From contig VUYV01000004.1 of assembly GCA_008711295.1 (NCBI GenBank), positions 7,802,601 to 7,866,600 on the forward strand: a stretch of 64,000 nucleotides of DNA, written 5' to 3'. A model generated the notes under the pieces. The model ran no database searches and was not told the origin of the DNA. It saw nothing but the letters and a program-made list of their open reading frames with translations. Of this stretch, positions 1 to 64,000 are shown piece after piece. The position numbers were made by a program, and so were the translations under genes. The DNA comes from Anarhynchus alexandrinus (Eukaryota > Chordata > Aves > Charadriiformes > Charadriidae). Position 1 is the stretch's first letter, and each line of letters starts with the position of its first letter.

Positions 1-59105
<59,105 letters not shown>

Positions 59106-59641
59106 NNNNNNNNNNNNNNNNNNNNNNNNNNNNNNNNNNNNNNNNNNNNNNNNNNNNNNNNNNNNNNNNNNNNNNNNNNNNNNNNNNNNNNNNNNNNNNN
59201 NNNNNNNNNNNNNNNNNNNNNNNNNNNNNNNNNNNNNNNNNNNNNNNNNNNNNNNNNNNNNNNNNNNNNNNNNNNNNNNNNNNNNNNNNNNNNNNNNNNN
59301 NNNNNNNNNNNNNNNNNNNNNNNNNNNNNNNNNNNNNNNNNNNNNNNNNNNNNNNNNNNNNNNNNNNNNNNNNNNNNNNNNNNNNNNNNNNNNNNNNNNN
59401 NNNNNNNNNNNNNNNNNNNNNNNNNNNNNNNNNNNNNNNNNNNNNNNNNNNNNNNNNNNNNNNNNNNNNNNNNNNNNNNNNNNNNNNNNNNNNNNNNNNN
59501 NNNNNNNNNNNNNNNNNNNNNNNNNNNNNNNNNNNNNNNNNNNNNNNNNNNNNNNNNNNNNNNNNNNNNNNNNNNNNNNNNNNNNNNNNNNNNNNNNNNN
59601 NNNNNNNNNNNNNNNNNNNNNNNNNNNNNNNNNNNNNNNNN
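59106..59641. other. Assembly gap (536 N)
   Basis: Unresolved bases between GC-rich flanks. It should hold the PI4KA start codon, both transcription starts and SNAP29 exon 1; the true length may differ. Confidence 0.99.
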
Positions 59642-59660
59642 GGGGGGGGGGGGGGGGGGG
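59642..59660 (+). repeat. G19 homopolymer at gap edge
   Basis: Nineteen G in a row directly after the gap. It may be real (G-quadruplex-prone) or a sequencing artefact of the kind that often borders such gaps. Confidence 0.8.
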
Positions 59661-61113
59661 CCGGGCCTTGTCCCCCGGGGCCGGGGCGAGGGACCGGCGA
59701 GGCCTCTCCGGCTGAAACCTCCTGAGGGGGCCGCGTTCGCCTTTCTTCCCCCCGAAAGTCTGCCGGAGCGTGTCTTTTCAGAGTTAATGTTTCAGAGACG
59801 GCATATCCCTCTCTGTTGTTGTGGACTGATTCTCTGGGTGGAGACCGTTTGGTTTTTGAAGAAAAAAATGCCAGTTAGACACTCTTTACCTGTATGATAT
59901 TGAGAGTAGGACTCGCCTGCGTTTTCAGCCGCTTTTAACAATTCTTACTATGTCTTATTAATAGCATTTGTACCTATTTTAATCTGACTAAAAAGCTTTC
60001 AGCAGCTGTCAGTTAAATGAAGAGCCTGCCCTGTTGTTTGTGTTGTGCTCGCATCACCCTGATTAATCATTTCCGTCATTCTTCTGGCCTAGTTTCAGAA
60101 CAGAGTTTATACCCGGAGACGTCGCTCGTGCAGGTCTTGTCCGTTGTGTCACCCGCTAATGGGACGTTGGTAATGCCATTGCCGCAGTTACCCCGAGAGC
60201 ATCTGCAAACTGCAGTGGGTGCCAATGCTGAAGGGGGTTCGCAGTAGCACTTCCGCAAACTTGCGGGCTCGGGATTTGTTTGTCCAGAAAAGCACAAATG
60301 AGGAACGAAGAATTTAGATTTAATGCAGGGCTTGTGGTAAAACTTGAATTGTATGTGTTTGCAGCTTTATTTGGGCTGCGAAAAGACTATTCAACTAGGA
60401 TTCCCCAAAGTTTAGAGAGAATATGAACACGAGTTCTTTGTTTTGCACTAGTGTTAGTTGTAGGCAGCTTTCCTGACAGAATTAATTTTTTGATTACTTT
60501 GGAATTGTGATTGTCACTGAATTAGAAAATAACATAATTGTATATATCAACATTTCTAAATCCTGCACTGTTAGTACTAGCTGAAAGATTATCCCAGCAG
60601 TATGAAAAAAATCTATTTGCATTTATTTCCTTGGATATTCTGTTTCTAAATTATCAGAAGTATCCCAGTAATGTGAAAATAGTATCTGTTCCCAATGAAG
60701 GTGTCATCCACAACTAGAAATAGTTCTGCTTGCCCGCTTCCCTGCCATAAACCTTTGCATTTTTACTATATCACCCATCTCGTGCCGTGCTTGTTCCATC
60801 AAGAAGAGATACAAATGTCAACCTGACAAAAGGCCAATACAGAAAATTCCTGGATGCTGTTTGTAGCAGGTGTCAGGAACCTGGCATTGCGTAGTGATCA
60901 GGATTTTATAGCTGGTTGATGCTGTGGCTGACTAGCAACTCTTGATTGAAATGCCCTGGAGGAAGATGTGCAAGTGAAAAAGCTGTATGCCTTTAGAAAT
61001 AATCTACGTGGCTGAAGGAACTCTGTTATTTTTCTTTAGAGTGTCTCTTAAATGTGTTTGTTTCAGTTCATGTTGGCTGTACTAGCTTCTCTTTTTCTGT
61101 CAATATCTGTTAG
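59661..61113 (+). other. Presumed SNAP29 5' flank and intron 1
   Basis: GC-rich for the first 100 bases, then ordinary AT-rich sequence. I looked for the SNAP29 N-terminus (NPF motif and start of the Qb helix) and did not find it. Confidence 0.55.
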
Positions 61114-61310
61114 GAGCTTCTACGTCAAGGAGAAGCCTTGAAGCGCACAGAACAGATGGTAGATAAAATGGACCAGGACTTGAAGACTAGTCAAAAGCAT
61201 ATAAATAGCATTAAGAGTGTTTGGGGGGGCTTGGTGAACTACTTCAAAGCCAAACCTCCAGAGAGCAAGCCAGAGCAGAATGGAACCCCTGAATATTATG
61301 CTAATAGTAG
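61114..61310 (+). CDS. SNAP29: SNAP29 exon 2
   Basis: Encodes [20 protein letters not shown] to GTPEYYANS plus two bases of Arg. It carries the C-terminal half of the Qb SNARE motif. Trp replaces the Phe of human SNAP29 in IKSVWGG. The donor is GTAAGT. Confidence 0.95.
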
Positions 61311-63337
61311 GTAAGTAAAATAAACATTTTACTTGGGACTTATCTCCCACAGCACCTCTGAAATGTCACCAGAAAACCAGAACTTAAAAGATCTGTTGAT
61401 TCTGTCAAGTAAACTTCTGAGTTGGTGTCTAGCTCCCTTTTTCCTTTAACTCTGAGCAAAATATTTTTACTTTTTTAATATTTGAAGTGGTAATAATAAC
61501 TTCGTATTTGCGGGAAATTAATATCAACAATTACACAACACCACACAAGTGATTCTTCAGAGTCTTCTGAATTATCATGCTTACTTCAGTCTTATCAGGA
61601 GATCGTGATTTGTAGCATTGACATGCTTCTAGTTAAATATTATGTTTATTTCTCTAGCTTGTATTTAAAGCTGTAAATAAAAATTAGTTGCTGATAATTA
61701 CTGTGTCTTACAGTACTTGTCTCTCTTCAGTTGAGAAATTTATGTAAAGCCCAGTAATGCTGCACAGATTGATTTCCTCCTTCCCTTTTCCCTCCATCCT
61801 CCACTAGAGGAAAGGAATAGGTTGCCTCCAAGACAGAAGATACAGTTTTGGTTTTGATATCAAAGTTTCCATATGCTGTTTTCAGCACTAAAGCAACCAC
61901 CTTTGCTTTCACTGAAGACAAATGCTAATAGTTCATTTTAAAGGAATGTTTTGGATCAGGTCTAACAAATTTGGTCATCTTCTGTAAATTTGACACCTCT
62001 TCTTGTTTAGCTGATTCAGCATGAGGCCTGTGATCCTTAGGAATGTTTTCTTTTTATTCTCTTTATTACTAGATTAAAAGAAGCAATGATGTCTAGTAAA
62101 GAACAAGAGTCAAAATACCAGGAGAGTCATCCAAATTTAAGGAAGCTACATAATTCAGGTTTGTTAACTTTATTTTACACTGAATGTCTGTCATCAATGT
62201 GAGGCAAAGAGACCCTTCAGCCTGCCCAACTGCTAACTTAGGTTGCTGCCTAACGTTTGGAGATTTGTATCCCAGCCTTCATGGCTTTGCATTCTAGGGA
62301 ATTGTTTTTCCCTAAAACTCTTCTTACCCATACTGAAGATGTGAATTTTTTTTTTACTTGGATCAGATTTTATTTAGCCCTTCCTGTGGGGGATTTATGC
62401 TATATCCACTAAAGACTTTAAAAGCGTCCAGTGCTTATGTTTGCACAGAGGAGACTATAGCCAAGAACCCACACAACGTGCAGGCAGCCTTGTCCTGTGT
62501 TTGCCAAAATATTAACTTATACATTCAGACATTCTCCTTTTTAACCATCATTTGCCATAGTTTTCAGATATGTTTTCCTTGTTATTTCAAGCGTGAAGCG
62601 TAACCATTCATACTGAAGTCATTACTCGAGTCACGCAAGGAAGTATACAGGGTTTGGTCTTGTTCCCCATTTTCACAGTGTGTTAACTTCTGCAATGACC
62701 GACTTTTATGTACAAAGTAACTGTTCCTTCTTAAAGTGAGTTTCAATTATGTAGTTTAGTAAGAGTGAGAAAGCAGCAGGGAATCTTTATAGTTGTAGTT
62801 CTGTAAGTAAAGAAATGCTTTTTGGTAAGAGTAATCTCCATTCCACTCCACATATTAAAAGTCTGTCCAGTAGAGGGCAGAAATAACTCTCTGGTGGCTT
62901 GACCTGCTGGTCAACTGCTGGTAGAAGTTACCAACTGACCTGCCTTGTTGCTTGGGTGGCTGTTGGGTTTTTTTTCTTTTTTCTTTTAACTACCTAGTAG
63001 AACTACAAAAGGCAGCCCAAAAGAGAATAATTGTAGCTTAATTAACTGCTCATCTTGAGGGGTGCCCTATAGATAGTGGTGTTGGACTACTTTTGATACT
63101 CCCTCTAACGGGTTCTGTGATTACATGGCAGCTATGGTCAGACTAATTTTTAATAGCCTTCCTAAAACTTGAAAGCCTCTTCTTGCTAGCTTTTATAATT
63201 ATATAATATTCTGTATTTTATACTCTTAACAGACAATGATTTCAGCAAAGCAGATTTAGTTTCTTCAGTGCAAAGGGATTCCTATCCGAAGAACCAGCAC
63301 CTGCGAGCTTACCACCAGAAAATTGATAACAACTTAG
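61114..63337 (+). CDS. SNAP29: Synaptosome-associated protein 29, gene span (exons 2-4 only)
   Basis: SNAP29 is a palmitoyl-anchor-free Qbc-SNARE that works in endosomal and Golgi fusion and, with STX17 and VAMP8, in autophagosome-lysosome fusion (known). Three plus-strand exons, 61114-61310, 62073-62158 and 63233-63337, join in phase to about 129 codons. These cover the second half of the Qb SNARE helix ([14 protein letters not shown] to [14 protein letters not shown]) and the linker to the Qc helix ([12 protein letters not shown]). Exon 1, with the NPF motif, is missing, probably in the N gap. The last exon, with the Qc SNARE helix, lies beyond the right edge. Confidence 0.95.
62073..62158 (+). 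CDS. SNAP29: SNAP29 exon 3
   Basis: Encodes [19 protein letters not shown] to NLRKLHNS plus one base. It forms part of the linker. Confidence 0.93.
63065..63125 (+). mobile_element. Possible very old CR1 3'-end relic
   Basis: GTTGGACTACTTTTGATACT, then GGGTTCTGTGATTACATGG, recall the CR1 end (TTGGACTAGATGAT ... TTCTGTGATTCTATG). Weak. Confidence 0.3.
63233..63337 (+). CDS. SNAP29: SNAP29 exon 4
   Basis: Encodes [20 protein letters not shown] to [10 protein letters not shown] plus one base. [15 protein letters not shown] matches the conserved linker before the Qc helix. Confidence 0.94.
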
Positions 63338-64000
63338 GTGAGTGAAAAAATCGAAGCTGTTTGATGTAATACCATTTTCAATTTTTGGCTCTTAAGCCAG
63401 AGGAAATTACTAAGTAACATATTGCCAACAAACACTTTTTTGTTTAGTTCACGTGTGAAATTTGATAATAATAAAAAAATCATTTGCTTGTATTCTGCAT
63501 TTCAAAACTATCTACATGGCAGAATCCAAAGTTTTATCGAAACATACATTATTTGAAAGGAAGAATGCTGTGGGATGGCTGTGGGTCAACTACTTGCAAA
63601 TATTAATAACAAATCTGAGCTTGAAATGCATTTCATGTGAAACCAGCTAGAAGCAAACTGGCTAGGATGCCTGGAATAATATTAAATTTACTGTGGAAAT
63701 TGATATGCTATTGGCATCAATACTTCAACTCTTCTGTAATGTGCTTGTGCTTTTGAAATAGTTAATTTTTTTAAACTGTCCCTGAGCAAAGGGACCAGGG
63801 GAAAAAAAATCCACACCCAAAGCACAATGATATGTTGACAATAAGGGAAAACACCCTTACTAAATGTGAATATGCTAGCAAATCTCCCTCATTTGAATGA
63901 GGAAATTGTGCTGAAGTATCCCATAACATTTGCATTCAGGATATGAAAATGGTTCTTTGAATCATCCTATAAGTTGACTGGAATATCACTGGGACAAGCA
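63338..64000 (+). other. Part of SNAP29 intron 4
   Basis: AT-rich; no exon or repeat recognised up to the window edge. Confidence 0.6.

Overview
The window is vertebrate nuclear DNA, almost certainly from a bird. It has small exons with GT-AG introns, several CR1 retrotransposon copies with the avian-type 3' end, and the gene order PI4KA - SERPIND1 - SNAP29, which is also the order on human 22q11.21. I assigned the genes by translating exons by eye and matching them to the known vertebrate families. Splice sites were placed by GT/AG and by continuity of reading phase.

Layout. Positions 3030-59105 on the minus strand hold the first 44 coding exons of PI4KA (phosphatidylinositol 4-kinase III alpha), about 1,750 codons from a poly-alanine N-terminus to the region just before the kinase domain. 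The remaining exons, including the whole catalytic domain, lie to the left of position 1. A complete SERPIND1 gene (heparin cofactor II, 488 codons in four coding exons, 24882-31679, plus strand) is nested inside one PI4KA intron on the opposite strand. To the right, coding exons 2-4 of SNAP29 (plus strand, 61114-63337) are present. Its first exon is not visible and should lie in the 536-base N gap at 59106-59641. That gap also swallows the PI4KA start codon and the shared CpG-island promoter region. SNAP29 continues past the right edge.

Repeats and assembly. A 1.85-kb stretch carrying one PI4KA exon appears twice in tandem (17623-19473 and 19475-21325). The copies are joined by a single N and differ at only two bases that I can find. 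A 0.18-kb stretch is doubled the same way around an N at 57538. Both look like unmerged haplotypes and not like biology. Two long CR1 LINE fragments sit in PI4KA introns (about 38898-39860 plus, 46666-48538 minus), with several short CR1 relics. I recognise no RNA gene, CRISPR array or prokaryotic element, and no undescribed gene system. The most useful observations concern assembly artefacts, the nested gene, the missing first exons and a small isolated in-frame exon.

The genes share a neighbourhood, not a pathway. PI4KA makes PI4P at the plasma membrane, SERPIND1 is a secreted thrombin inhibitor, and SNAP29 is a Qbc-SNARE of endosomal, Golgi and autophagosome fusion.
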